Shown: in pieces, positions 10,015 to 23,260 of the stretch
How the letters are laid out: the number at the start of each line of letters is the position of its first letter
Position numbering within the stretch: position 1 is the first letter of the stretch
Assembly (NCBI GenBank): GCA_006176705.1
Contig: QRFJ01002478.1
Location: 1-64,000 of the forward strand
Direction of reading: 5' to 3'
From: Cocos nucifera
Taxonomy: Eukaryota; Streptophyta; Magnoliopsida; Arecales; Arecaceae
DNA: 64,000 bases
Notes under the pieces: model-generated
Databases searched by the model: none
What the model was told of the DNA's origin: nothing
What the model saw: only the letters and a program-made list of their open reading frames with translations
Made by a program: the position numbers and the translations under genes

Positions 10015-11914
10015 TAGATTATTTTATTACATGATTTCATGCATGTTTAGATTATTTTTAGATTAGATCTAATTTATAATCTGATGTTAAATTTAAAATT
10101 AAAAATTAGATCACACAAACTGATTATAAGATTATCCTACTATAAGGTTTACCTCTTACAATAGAGAGGTTATCCTAGTTCATGTAGATCTAATATAAAT
10201 CATAAATTTATTAGATATGATCTAAATTAATTTATAATTTATTAAATTTAAAAATAAATATTTTAGATTGCATGGAGTGATTATAAGGTTGTCCTGCTGT
10301 AAGGTTTATCTCTTATAGTGGAGAGGTTGTCCTAGTACGTGCTGATCTAAAATTTTGATCATAAAATTTTAGATTAGATCTAAGAGATTTTATGATCTAA
10401 TTAAAAATATTTTAATCTAATTTTTATCATTATAAATATATTAAATTTGATGTAAGGTAATTTATGATTGATTAGAATTGAAATAATTTTAATTATATGA
10501 GCATGTTTAGATTAGATCTAAAGTAGTTTCATGTTTATTTTATTTGCATATTAATTATGAATCAAATATGCAAATGGTTGGTAGAACTATGTTATAAAAA
10601 TATTTTATAAATATGAAAATCATTTTCAAAATGCTGAATCCCAATCCTTAGCCCAAAACATCATTAAGAATTAAGAGTTGTTTTGATTAGAATCTAGGAT
10701 TGTGAATTAAAAATCCTAAGACATAAATCATAACACTTTGGGTTAATGTGATAGTGGGAATTAAGTCTATTAACTATGTTAGACCTAAGGTTAGATTAAA
10801 GAATGGACTTAATTAGAGAATTGACTAAATCTAATCAATAGTTGTCTTAGATTAGATCAAGGATTCTCTAGATCAATTACAATAGTTGTAGTTGGTCAAG
10901 TCCATGTCTTTAACGAGAACCAAGATGGACTTGATTCTTGGCTACATAGTTTAGTATGAACTGTTAGGTTAATCCAATCAAAACTAATTAACCAGTTGGT
11001 ATCTAAGATAAGTCTGGCAATCCAGACCGATGGTTTTTAATTGGTAGCCCACTTACCTTGCCATTTCTGATGGTGTTTAAGGCAAGTTTTAGCAGACCCT
11101 CCCACCGATCTCACTTACCTAGTATTTTTGGTGAAATTATATTTTGATCAGATCACTTGATAATTTGAGCTGACCTATATCAGCTAGGTAAATCAAAATG
11201 ACTGATTTAGGTACTCCTAGACTAGGTTATAATGGTCTTCCTTAATCTGACTTGGTGAAGTCAATGGAAGGATCATAACAAGCTGGTTCATCTGACCGTT
11301 TTCCTTCTTTAAATTAAGTCAATTAAATTTTTTAAAATTATTAGGTCCTTAAAAATAAAATAGTTATGGTGATAATTAGATCATAGCCTCCTATTAAGGT
11401 GGATGGTAATGGGTCCAGTACTCTACGTGAACATTTGAGTGCCTTATGCCTGGTGTTCATCAAGATATTGAAACTATTATTCATCATATGATGATTAGGT
11501 TGCACTTTCTGAATGGCAATCAAGTTAGCCAGAGCTTTCCTCAGGCCTAATCATCATTTGTTTGATACATCGAACTCAATCATGTTAATGGTTGGACCTA
11601 ACTGGGACTTTTCAGTGGAGGCCCTAGCCTACTGAAAAGATACCTAAGGTAAAGTCTAATACTAAAAATTATTTAAAGAAATAATTACTTAAGAACCTAC
11701 CTATAGATGCATATGGGTTAGCCAAAGCTTTCCTCGGGCCCATATGCAGTCTGTATGGATTCTAGTATCCATAAAGAAATTAAGGTAATTCCTCGAATTG
11801 GAGGTAGAGGCTACCAATTCGAATAAAATAGTAGGAGAACCTTTTGATTAAAGTCCAAATCTATAGGTTTGATAAATCATTTACTAATTAGACTTTTGGT
11901 TCTCCTTTATGCAG
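10015..11914 (+). other. Element B leader with duplicated hairpin module
   Basis: Non-coding, AT-rich, homologous to the C leader (39345-41094). Two similar modules at about 10130-10190 and 10273-10345 each hold a TAAGGTT...CTCTTA core and two copies of a RTTRTCCT word. Around 11100-11200 are short blocks (CCACCGATCTCACTTACCT and a following GAGCTRACC) also found in family-1 leaders. Minus-strand frame 11341-11523 has no recognised product. Confidence 0.7.
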
Positions 11915-13812
11915 TTAAGGCTAAACCCTAGTTGCTCTATTCATGGTAAGATAGTGATATACTCATGGGATCTAACTTTGATAACAAGTATCGAAAGTTG
12001 AACATTGTTCAGCAGCATGAAGAGGTTTGTGCTGGGGCTTCCATGCCTAGTCTAAACAAAAGTTCCAAGACTAATCTAGATTAGGCAGAGTACTTTTGCC
12101 ATAAGAAGCAGGGACACTGGAAGAGAAACTGTTCTTAGCACCTTACATCCCATGATCCTAACAAGCTAAATAAGAGAAAAGAACAAAAAGTTGCTGATCA
12201 AGGATTTTATATGATAACATCCTGCAATTTTTTTGTTTGTGATACTATTAGCTGGGTATTAGATACCAGAAGTCCAGTTCATATTTGTAATTCGTTAAAG
12301 AACTTCAAGTTAGTAGAAAATTTAAAAATAATGAGCGATTCCTAAATGTTGGAGATGAAAAATCTGTTCTAGTTCTAGCTATGGGAAGAGTTCAACTTAT
12401 TTTCAATGATAATATTATTTCTTTAGATGAATGTCATTATTATCTTTTTTTTCTAATGAATATAATCTCTATTGGCCTTTTGGCCAAAGATGGTTATCAT
12501 TTGTCAATAAAAGGAGATTATTATGATATCATTATAAATGATGTTACGATAATGCAAGGACAATAAAGGAATGGGATTTATATTTTATCACAATCTGTGA
12601 GTGTAATGTACACTTCTGAAAAATGCCCTAGATTAGATAATGTCTCTAATATCTACCTATGGCACTATAGGCTAGGTCACATTAACAAGAACAGGATAAA
12701 TAGGTTCACTCAAGAGAGAATCCTTGAAGTCAATGGCTGTGAATTATTTCTAAATCCTGTGTTCTTAAAAAAATGACCAAGTCACCTTTTACTGAAAAAG
12801 GTGAAAGAGTCATTGAGCTCATAGGTCTAGCACATATTGATGTATGTGAATCTATGAGCACAAATGCTAGAGGTTGATATTTCTACTTCATCACTTTCAT
12901 AGATGACCTATCTAGATATGGATATGTCTATCTAATGAAATACAAGTCAGATTCATTTGAAATGTTCAAATAATTCTGAAATAAAGTAGAAAAATAAACT
13001 GAAAAAGATATTAAAATTCTTCAATCAGATCAAGAAGGTGAATACTTATCTAGTAAGTTCTTGACATATCTAGGAGAGAATGAGATTCTCTCATAGTGGA
13101 TTCCTCCAAGGATACTACAGCATAATGGTGTATCTGAAAGGAGGAATCAGACTTCGTTAGATGTGGTTCGATCCATGATGGGGTTTGCTAGTTTGTCTAT
13201 TTCATTTTGGAGTTATGCTCTTGAGACTGCATGCTTTATATTAAATAATGTACTAAGTAAATATGTTGCAAAGACTCCATATGAGATGTGGACTGGACAT
13301 AGGCCTACACTCTTTTACCTTCGGGTTTATGGTTGTCCAGCCTATGTCAAACATTCACAAATAGATAAACTTGGACTCTAGTCTAATAAGTATGTATTTA
13401 TAGGGTACCCCAAGAAAACTAGAGGTTACTATTTCTACCATGCTAAAGAACAAAAGGTGTTCGTCAGCAATAGGACAATCTTTCTAGAAAAGAAATTCCT
13501 TGGTGAAGGAACTATTGCCTCTAAAGTTGAACTTGAGAAAGTTCAATAGGTAGAAAAACTGATACAATAGCTAAATTTGAATCGAATTTGATTAGATCAA
13601 ATCTAGAGCCCAATGTACCTACACCATTAAGGCAATCTGGTAGAGTACCACGTCGGACAAATACTACGGTTTCTTGGTCCAAGATGGTGATCCCATTAAA
13701 CTTGATGAGAATGATGAGGATTCGATCACCTATATGGATGCAATGTAGAGATCTAATTCTAAGAAATGACTTAAGATCATGAAATCTGAGATGGAATCCA
13801 TGAAGGTCAATG
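11915..13812 (+). pseudogene. Element B gag-pol, N-terminal part, heavily decayed
   Basis: Frames can be followed through stops and shifts: zinc knuckle remnant FCHKKQGHWKRNC near 12100 (first Cys replaced by Tyr), protease remnant VLDTRSPVHIC near 12260 (catalytic DTG is DTR), integrase zinc region YLWHYRLGHINKNRINR near 12655, integrase core DDLSRYGYVYLMKYKS near 12903, C-terminal integrase with YEMWTGHRPTLFYLRVYGCPAYVKH at 13163-13381, then the RT linker. Only about 180 nt separate the acceptor-like site from the zinc knuckle, against about 770 nt in C, so most capsid coding is deleted. Confidence 0.82.
13808..13812. repeat. Target site duplication, left of element C
   Basis: CAATG, matching TAATG at 43599-43603 with one C-to-T difference. 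Confidence 0.8.
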
Positions 13813-16305
13813 TGAAGAAATCAGATCTAGGGTTTTATAGGTAGATCTTGAAAACTTTTTCAAGATTTTATAGCAGAAGACTTAAATAAATTAAATATTT
13901 ATTTAAATAAATATTTAAATAGCTAGATCTTAGATCTATTATGTGATCAAGGCATGATATTAAATCAAAAACTAAAATTAAATATGAAAGTAAAAGGTTG
14001 ATCAAATCAACCTAGATCTACACTACATCAAATGCAGGTATAAAGTTAATAGATTAGATCTATTACCTGAGCAAGTTAGATATTCTAACTTGCTGATCCA
14101 GGCTTGAGAATGAAGTCATAAGCCACATACACATCCGACTTCTAGGAGTCGTCCACACAAGCCTATGATCTCTGATCTGAAGTCAGATGCAGAAAATCAG
14201 CACAGCATGCTAGTACTGTGCTGATCCTTCTTCGACGGTCGATCCGATACTTTCTTCTTCAAAATTTAGATTCTTTAAAATATGAGAAGAAAGATGAGAG
14301 TTTACTTATCTAAGATTCTCTCAAAAAAAACTCAAAAGAAAAAAGAAGAGTTTGAAAATAAAACAGTCCTAGAAGAAGATCCTCTTCTTCTTCTCTTTTC
14401 TCTCATCTAGACACCAAGTTTGGTGCCTATAGAACCCCCACGCCCAAGGATCCTCTTCCTCTAATTTTTATACACCCAAACCTCTCCCAAAGATTTGTAT
14501 TTCATGAAAAAATAAGAACAAAATTCATCCAATAAATAGAGAGAAAAAAGAATCTAAGTTAGATCAAAATCAGAGTCTAGGAATATCCAAACATGAAAAG
14601 TTGTTGGGACGCCCAACTCTTGGGTGCCTCCTCCATAATTATTGATGTGGACCAATAAGGGAGGGTGCATAAAAAAGAAGATTATTTTCATGGAATAAGA
14701 GAAGAATTAATTAAAAGAGGGGGTGGCACTCAAGGGAAGGTGTTTTGGTCAATAAGGATTCTATCTCATAGAATCCTAAGCAAAACTAACTCCTCTTTTG
14801 ACTTGGTCTTCCAACAAATTGCCTTATGAGAAAAGGAGGAGAGAAAGAGGGCATGAGAAGCCATGGGAATGGAGAATTTTAACATAAGAAACATAAAAAA
14901 GGGCATGGGGCGTGAGGATTAAGTGGCGCAAGTGATGGAAAGTCCTAGTCACACTAGGACTCCTATTTTGACTTGGTCAAACAAGATCTTTTAACCAAAT
15001 AAAATCAAGATTAAACCAACCTAATTAAATAAGTCCCTAAATCATTTAAGAACTTAATTAAATTAGGTAAATCAATTTTAATTTTTATTTATTTTTTAAT
15101 CAAATTAAAAAATTGGATTAATCCGAGTCCTAGTTAGACTAGGACTAGTTCTTCCTTGCACTTGGCTTATCCAATAAACCAATTGGACTTGATCCAATCA
15201 AGCCCAAACCAAATCTAATTAAATCATATTTAATTAGACTTAATCTCAGCCTATTGGCTTAATCAAATTAAGCCAATTAGCAATCCAATTGCTAATCGAT
15301 CCTCCTGCAACACTTGCACTAGGTTAAACACTAATCGTATTGATTGTTTAACCCTAGAACAATTCTTAATCATTGATCAAACATCCAATCAGATTGTAAG
15401 CTCTAATGTGTGTGACCTTATAGGTTCGAACCTAAGTCGGTGGTATAGAAATAAATTTCTATACCAATCGAAGTAACCATCTAGCAATGAGACCCGATGG
15501 TCGGATAGGTCGAAGGTGTAGAACACTATTCTTAGAACCCATACGGATATAGTTTCCATATAATTCATCCCCTTGACCATAATGCTCGTAGGATACCTTA
15601 GAGTTCAACTGTCAATTCTGATAAGGTTGTCCACATTGTATTTCAAAATATCAAATCCATCTGATGGATTATCCTGGCCAAGGTTTTGCTATATTGAAAT
15701 ACAGTGATACATTCTTCTCTAACTCTTGGAGTGGTCAATTCCATCTTGATCACACTCCGACTTCGCAAGTACTTGATTGTGCCTAGAAGCCTTCCGTTGC
15801 TAAATTAGAAATTCAGTTAGTCTGATACCAAAGCACAGTAAGTTGCTTGAAAGTCACTAAGATGATCTCAGGTCTAAGGGATACTTATACCTATATCCCA
15901 TCAGAGACATTCTCAACAACAGAATGCTCTGGAGTTGGTCATGTTCAATGACGATGTACCCATACATCTTACCTATATGCTATATCAGTGTCTCCATACT
16001 TCTTGGTTAAGAGGACAACCAACCTATATGGCATATAGCGACCTATGCTCGATAGATGCTGTTGTCCTAATTAACAGCCTATCATTTGATCGTGAACAAA
16101 TTTAGGGACTAATTGATAAATCTTTTTTTTATCGAAACTAAACAGTCCTAAGGACTTTATCACAACAATGAAGTTCATTAGAAGATGTAAACTTATAATA
16201 AAAAAGCTACCAAAATATTTTTATTAATTAATAAATTAATTATAATTATAAAATAACTCAATCGTCAACAAGCTGACGATTGGCTTTGGGACATAATTTT
16301 CAACA
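13813..16305 (-). repeat. Element C 3' LTR
   Basis: Plus strand runs TGAAGAAATCAG to TTTTCAACA, bounded by the target duplication on the left and the polypurine tract on the right. It is clearly homologous to 41109-43598, with several differences per 100 bases by eye. A minus-strand TATAAAAA at 14465-14472 is the likely core promoter. The only sizeable open frame, 15389-15580 on the minus strand, has no recognised product. Confidence 0.92.
14465..14472 (-). promoter_or_regulatory. TATA box in C 3' LTR
   Basis: Minus strand TATAAAAA. The equivalent in the C 5' LTR near 41757 reads GCAAAAAT, so the promoter copy that should drive C appears mutated. Confidence 0.5.
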
Positions 16306-16315
16306 ACTCCCACTT
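16306..16315 (-). other. Polypurine tract of element C
   Basis: Minus strand reads AAGTGGGAGT, directly next to the LTR start TGTTG. Confidence 0.8.
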
Positions 16316-16318
16316 ATC

Positions 16319-19300
16319 CTAAAGCCACTCGACACAGTATCTAATACCCATCTTTGACTTATGGTTGTCGAACTCCTTGATTGCTAGGGCTTTAGTGAAG
16401 GGATCGGCTAGGTTCACCTTCATGTCGATCTTCTGAAGGTCGATGTCACCACGATCCATAATTTGATCGACCAAATGAAAGTGGCGCAGAATGTGCTTTA
16501 TCTACTGATGTGCCTTTGGTTCCTTTGCTTGAGTTATGGCGCCAATTCTATCACAGTAAAGCAGGACTAGACCATCAATGGAGGGTGCTACTCTAAGCTC
16601 GGTGATGAACTTGCTCAGCCACACAGCTTTCTTTGCTGCATCTGATGCTATCATGTACTCTACTTTGCAAATAGAGTCAGCCACTATATGCTGCTTGGAT
16701 CTTTTCTAATAGATGGCTCCATCATTTAGAGTAAAGATATACCCCAACACACTTTTACTATCATTATGGTTAGATTGAAAGCCGAAGTCTGTAAACCATA
16801 CAAGCTTCAGATCTGACTCACCATAAACCAACCATTGGTCCGTAGTATTTCTCAAATACTTAAGGATAGTTTTAACCATCTTTCAGTGATTTTCTCCAAG
16901 GTCAGACTGGTATCTACTCACCACTTCTAGTGAGTATGCCACGTTTGATCCCATACATGTGATTACATACATAATAGACCCCACTCTCGAAGCATATGGG
17001 ATTCTACTCATTCGCTTTCTCTCTTCAGGAGTTGTCGGACAATCCTTCATAAATAAAAAAATTTCTTGGCTTATCGTGAGATAGCACTTTTTGGAATTCT
17101 CCACCAGCATAGTTTCTATGTACATGGACTGAGATATACCAACCATCCTTTTAGATCTATCCCTATAAATCTTCATCCCTAGGATATAGGATGCTTCACC
17201 CAAGTCCTTCATGGAGAACTGTGATGACAATCAGACTTTTATTTCTTATAGTGCAGGGATATCATTCCTAATTAAGAGAATATCATCCATGTGCAAAATA
17301 AGAAATACCACTATTGGACCATTTGCCCATTTATAAATGCAGGATTCTTTTCCATTCTTAACGAAGCCATACATTTTGATCACTTTATTAAAATGCATGT
17401 TCCAACTCTGAGATGCCTGCTTCAATCCATAAATGGATCTCTGAAGCTTGCACACCTTGGACTCACTGTGGATGTGAACCCTTCAGGTTATATCATATAC
17501 ACCTCTTCGGTCAGCTCTACATTTAGGAAAACTGTCTTCACATCCATCTACCAGATCTCATAGTCCAGATGGAAAGCAATGGGAAGCATGATCCAAATGA
17601 ACTTGAGCATTGCCATAAGAGAGAACGTCTCGTCATAGTCAATACTATAATGTTGATGATACCTCTTAGCAACCAAACGGACTTTATAGGTCTCCCCATT
17701 TCCGTTTGTGCTCCTCTTCCTTTTGAAGACCCATTTACACCCAATGGATTTAACCCCTATAGGTAGGTCAACTAATGTCCATACATCATTGACCTTCATG
17801 GAATCTATTTCAAATCTCATGGCTTCTAGCCATTTCTTAGAATTGGATCTCTGCATCGCATCCATATAAGTGATCGGGTCCTCATTGTTCTCATCGAGTT
17901 TGATGGGATCACCATCCTGGACCAAGAATCCATAGTATCTATCTAGATGGCACGGTACTCTATCGGATCGCCTTAATGATGTTGGTTCACTAGGCTTTGG
18001 ATCTGATCTGATCAGATCTGACTTAGGTTCAACATTCTGTGTTGGACTTTCGACCTACTGAACTTCATCAAGTTCAACCTTAGAGGCAACAGTTCCTTTA
18101 CCAAAGAACCCCTTTTCCAAAAGCTTGTCCTAAGGCTGACGAACACCTTTTGTTCATCAGCATGGTAGAAATAGTATCCTTTGGTCTTTTTTGAATATCC
18201 TATAAATGTATACTTGTCAGACCTAGGTCTAAGTTTGTTTGTAACTAACCGTTTGACATAAGTCGGGCACCCCCAAATCCTAAGGTATGAAAGTGCTGGT
18301 TTACACCCTATCCATATCTCATATGGGGTTTTAACTACAGACTTACTTGAAATTCTATTTAATAGATAACAAGCCGATTCGAGTGCATATCCTTAGAAGG
18401 ATATTGGCAAGCTGGCAAATCCCATCATGGATCGGACCATGTCTAACAAAGTTCGATTCCTCCTTTCAGACACACCATTATGTTGTGGTGTTCCAAGAGA
18501 AGTCCATTAGGAGAGAATTCCATTCTCTCCTAGATATGTGAGAAACTCATCAGAAAGGTATTCTCCTCCTCGGTCAGATCAAAGAGTTTTAATACTCTTC
18601 CTAATTTATTTTTCTACTTCACTTTGGAATCATTTGAACATTTCAAAAGAATTTGATTTATGTTTCATCAGATAGACATATCCATATCTGGATAGATCAT
18701 CTATGAAAGTGATGAAGTAGACATATCCACCTCTAGCACATGTGCTCATTGGTCCACATATATCAGTATGTACTAGACCTAAGAGCTCATTGGCTCTCTC
18801 ACCTTTTTTAGTAAAAGGTGACTTGGTCATTTTACCAAGAAGATAGGACTCAGGTTGGAAATGATTCACAATCATTGACTTCGAGGATTCCCTCTTGAGT
18901 CAACCTATTTATCCTATTTTTGTTTATATGACCTAGCCTATAGTGCCATAAGTAGATATATGATACACTATCTAATCTAGGGAGCTTGCTAGTAGAATAG
19001 ACTACATTAACAAGTTGTGATAACATATATACACCATTCACAATGACATTACAAACTTGTTTCTTTATTGAAATTTCATAATTATTCATGGCCAAAAGGC
19101 CTATAGAAATGATATTTAAAAAAAAACTAGGACAGAAATGATAATCACTAAGAACAACAGTATGAGATTCAAATACAAATTTCAAAATTTCTAAAGCTAG
19201 AACTGGAACTGGTCTTCCATCTCCAACGTTTAGGAATTTCTCATCTTACTCGAATCTTCTACTAACCTACAACCCCTGCAACGAATTGCAAATATGGTAA

Positions 19301-20239
19301 GGGCTATCAGAATCCAATACCCGATTAATAATATCATAAATAGAGAAATTACAAAGAGTTATCATATAAATACCTTTCCCAGTAACAGCTTGCTTCTTTC
19401 TCTATCTGTTCGGATCTAGGGAGGCAATGTACTGAGGATAGTTCCTCTTTCAGTGCCTCTACTTCTTGCAAAAGAAGCATTCAGCTTGACTCTTATCGAG
19501 CTTGATCTTCCTGGTTTGGCCCTGCACTGATGTCCCTACCTGAACTTGCACCTTCATTATTTTCTTCTTCTTGTTCTTCTTTCCTTTCCTAAAGGGTCGA
19601 GAACCAGAAGACGAACCTCCCACTAAGTTCACTGACTCTTTATGGAGTTGGTGATCCTTCTCAAAGTTCTGAAGTAACCCCAGTAAGCCATAGTAGTTTA
19701 CTTCAGGCTTTGTCATTCTGTAATGAGTAAGGAAAGGGAGATAGGACTTTGAAGTAAGTTCAGTATTGCATCTTTTTCAAGTTGTTCATGCAAGGAAAAG
19801 CCAAGTTTGCTCAAGCGCTCTATCAGCTCAATCATATACAGTACATGATCAATAATAGAGGCTCCATCCCACATTCTGGCATTGAAGATGGTGCAACTAG
19901 TCTTGTGCCTCTCAACGTCATCGAGTGTGCTAAAAGAATCCTCCAACACTTAGAGCATTTCATTTGGCTGAGCTATCTCAAACCTACGATTGAACTCATC
20001 ACTCATCACTGCTAGCATAATATAGTGCATCTGGTTCGATCACTGAGCCACTTCTGATAAGTATCTCTGACTATTCCACGTACATTGGCAGCTGGCTCCT
20101 TAGGTGCAGGATCCGTCAGCACATATAGGATCCATTCATGCTCCAGGACAATCTTCAACTTTCAATACCAGCTACCAAAGTTGGATCCCACCAACTTATC
20201 ATTGTCCAATAATGATCGGAGCGATAGAAAAGTGGCCAT
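16319..20239 (-). pseudogene. Element C gag-pol polyprotein, broken
   Basis: Starts at ATG 20239 (MATFLSL), ends at TAG 16319-16321 next to the polypurine tract. Order: capsid with an early stop near 20164, NARMWDGASIIDHVLYM at 19713-19949, basic linker and zinc knuckle start ECFFCKK near 19465, protease remnant VLDSDSPYHIC near 19300 (DSG is DSD), integrase zinc region YLWHYRLGHINKNRINRL near 18930, integrase core 18630-18875, RT 17246-17925 with the active site as HMDD in place of YVDD, RNase H remnants 16502-17230. Many stops and shifts. No function expected. Confidence 0.88.
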
Positions 20240-20392
20240 GCCTGCACGAAGAAAAACCAAAACCAAATTAGCAATTGATTCATTAAACCTAAAGATTTTG
20301 ACTTTAATCAAAAGGTTTCTCCCACTATTTTATTCGAATTGGTAGCCTCTAACTCCAATTTGAGAAATTATCCTAATTTCATAGTGGATACT
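20240..20392 (-). other. Element C leader stub, first copy
   Basis: The last 153 bases of the C leader before gag, interrupted at 20392 by the D LTR after ATACT. It holds a GTGCAG acceptor-like site two bases before the ATG, with a long pyrimidine-rich run and CTAAT upstream. Duplicated at 28790-28942. Confidence 0.75.
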
Positions 20393-21719
20393 TGTTAGAT
20401 ATATGTGCCCTAGAAGCTAGAATTGGCTGACACTTGTAATACACTTTTAGGAGCAAAATTATAATTTTGACTAATATCAATAAAATGGGTTATTTTCTAT
20501 CACATATGTGTATTTAGTGTCTGTGATACATCCTTTGAGTTAATGGTAATGATAATTCATATTTTCAAGAGTTGAAAATTTAAGACATGAATAATCATTA
20601 TTAACTCATAAAATGCTCCCGACCATAGGATCATCACGAGGATGGTGATTGATCCAGAAGGTTGGTGTACAATCACTTCTCTTTAGTAGATGAGTCTTGA
20701 GTCTATGGTGTGGAGACACCAGAGCGAGAGTACAGGTACTCATTAGAGAACGAGGGCACTGAGCGTGACCACCTCGAGTAGTCATTAGGGAGTCTACCTT
20801 CTCGTCAATGACTGACTCGATGCTGCAGTAGTGTGTCTGGTTCTTTGACCTGAGGTGCATCGGTAGTTCACCTTGAGGGTGTTATAGTTTGACTACACCA
20901 TTACTCGATCTCCTAGCCATTCATGGAACCCTGAGGTGTATGTTGGCTATAGCATGTTCATTGTAGGAACTGGATGGCATCAAGATGGAATCTATCTACC
21001 TCGGTGGTAGAGGAGCAGCCCTATGATGATCATGAGAATCAAGTCCTAGAAGTCCATGGCCATGGCAGAGTGAAATAATAGAAAGAGTTTCTATTTAGAT
21101 TTTCACATCGGACTCGAATCGAATGATTACATCATATGACAAAAAATAGGGTTTGACGAGTTCACCTTAACCCTAATCTGATCGGGGCTCAAGATAGAAG
21201 AACTTAATCACACAGGTAGCTGCACCAAGAGGTTCACATTCAGCTCTGATGGGTTGCCACCATATACTACTAGGTGTCACTGGTGGATTTTGGGAGCAAT
21301 TAGAATGATTTAGATGATCGATCATTCTAGCTGTTCGAATCAGAAGAGTTCTGATCCATCGAAAGGAGTTTCGATGATGTCGATGATAGAGATCATGACA
21401 TATCCCATTACCATACAGAACTGAACCTAACTGGGTCACACAAACAAGGGTTTGAATCTGGTGATCATCAATTGAACTGATCCAGTTCAATTGATCTGAA
21501 TGAGATTCAATTAGGTTCAAGGAAATCATGCTAGCACTCGATTGAACCTAACGTTCTTCTTTTGCTATCATAAATTAGTTGTCCTGACTGAGCCAAAGGA
21601 GTTTGTGCTCAATCAGAGGCCTTCATATGGTCTGACTGGAGGTTGTCTAAGTCAGAAAAGGTTGTCTTATTTTGTAAGACATTACCTGCCATTTTTGGTC
21701 ACCTGCCATTTCTTGTTCT

Positions 21720-21785
21720 TTGACTTTGGTCAAAAGTCTACCTTTGACTGGTCAAATGTTGACCATTGACACTTTGACTTTTGAC
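21720..21785. promoter_or_regulatory. Cluster of eight W-box cores in family-1 LTR
   Basis: TTGAC or its complement GTCAA occurs at 21720, 21729, 21744, 21751, 21759, 21766, 21774 and 21781, about 310 bases upstream of the TATA box. This is the cleanest version of the cluster also seen in A and in the D LTRs. Confidence 0.55.
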
Positions 21786-22092
21786 CACATGTCATGCACC
21801 TATTGGAGAGCTGGTGGGGGCCTGTCCCCCTGCCAGAACCTGGCAAGGAAGAGGGCGCATGCCACCCTTGGCGTGTGCCCAAGTTGGAGGCGCCTAGGAG
21901 TCCTTGTTGGACAAGGACTCCATCTCCTTTTTGGATTCCAATTAGAGTTCTTCTAAGAACCAACTTTGATTGATCTTAGGTGCCCTCTAAGGAGGAATCC
22001 AGGGGACTCTATTCCCACCAATCAGATTTAGATCTAATTTCATAAAGAGTTGTGATTGGTTGGGAAGAAGAGAAGTTGGATCACAGACAGTC

Positions 22093-22102
22093 TATAAATA
22101 AG
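22093..22102 (+). promoter_or_regulatory. TATA box, D 5' LTR first copy
   Basis: TATAAATAAG followed by a GC-richer ACCCTGCGCCC. Same context in the other family-1 LTRs of A and D. Confidence 0.7.
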
Positions 22103-23260
22103 ACCCTGCGCCCAACCCAGATAGTGATTGGAAGTGATTGAAAGGAATCATAATTCCCATGCCCCAAGGCTGCCTCTCCCCTCTTCCTCCATGCCAAACC
22201 ACCTTCTCCCTCTCCTCTCCATGTCCAAAAGGAGTTTTGGATTTTTGGTTGGTGCGATTCAGATCAAAGAAAGGCGATTGAAAGCTAGAAGGCTGCACTA
22301 CTGCAAAGGACGACTGCTGATCTTCAAAAGGAGTTTTGAAGATCCTCCAGATCAGATCCAGATCTGATTTTTGGAGATGTGATAGAGAAGAAGAGGATCT
22401 CTAGATCCAAGCCTGAGTGGATACCGGTAGAGGCCAGGCGCTTGCGTGGCTAGATCCAGAACCTTCGCTACATACAGGATCATCAATGGATAATAGGATT
22501 ACCCAAATCAGGTAAATTAAATTTGATTTAATTTATCTTATTTTATTTTATTTATTAAAATAATAAAAAAATCAAAAATTGAAATATTCCAGATCTGATA
22601 CAGATCAAAGAGAATAATTTTTGAAATATATCTCTTGATCTGATCAGATCTGAACGAACCTGGTCCGAAAAATCAGGATTTTCCTTCAACTGATATCAGA
22701 GCCAAGGTTCTAAAAGTATTTAGATCTAATTTTAAATTTATTTTAATTAAAAAATAAATAATTTTCAGATGTCACATGAGATGTGATCAGATCTAAAATT
22801 AGAAAAAATTAAAATTAAATGATTTGGATCTAAGATTAGAAAATATGCATGACTAGTTCTAAAATAGAATAGTTCTATAGAATAGTCTTGCATGTTTTTG
22901 ATTTAATCTGATTAAATCATATTTTAGATCTATTTATTTATTATTTTTTGATATTATAATGGTTATAATAATATCTAAAAAATAGTAAATAAAAATTATT
23001 TAATTTTAAATATCATATGAGATATGATTGATGCATGTCTAGACTAGTTGTAGAATAGTTCTACATAATTATCTAGATTAGAATTTATTTTGATTAGATC
23101 AATTTAAATCTAATTTTTTAGATTATTATGAGATAATTTAGATCTAAAAATATGCATGATTCGATACATGAGATGTATGCAAAATATGCCATGATTAGAT
23201 CTAATTTATATATGAGATATATGATATAGATCAAAAACTATTTTGTAGTATTGCATGTTC

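Larger units (their letters stand above)
9747..11914 (+). other. Predicted leader intron of element B
   Basis: Donor GCAAAG followed by GTAAGGG at 9747, in the LTR and upstream of the primer-binding site. Acceptor is a pyrimidine-rich run ending TTTATGCAG at 11914, with CTAAT at 11884-11888, 26 bases upstream of the AG. C has the same arrangement at the homologous positions. Prediction from motifs only. Confidence 0.45.
20393..22688 (+). repeat. Family-1 LTR (D 5' LTR, first copy)
   Basis: Starts TGTTAGATATATGTGCCC, ends TTTTCCTTCA, 2296 bp. Carries antisense open frames 20606-20860 and 21173-21529, the densest GTCAA/TTGAC cluster (21720-21785) and a donor-like CAG-GTAAAT at 22509-22517. Confidence 0.9.

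Noticed and set aside
11341..11523. Minus-strand 60-residue frame in the B leader
   Set aside because: Inside a non-coding leader with no homologous frame in the C leader.
15389..15580. Minus-strand 63-residue frame in the C 3' LTR
   Set aside because: No homologous open frame in the C 5' LTR and no domain.
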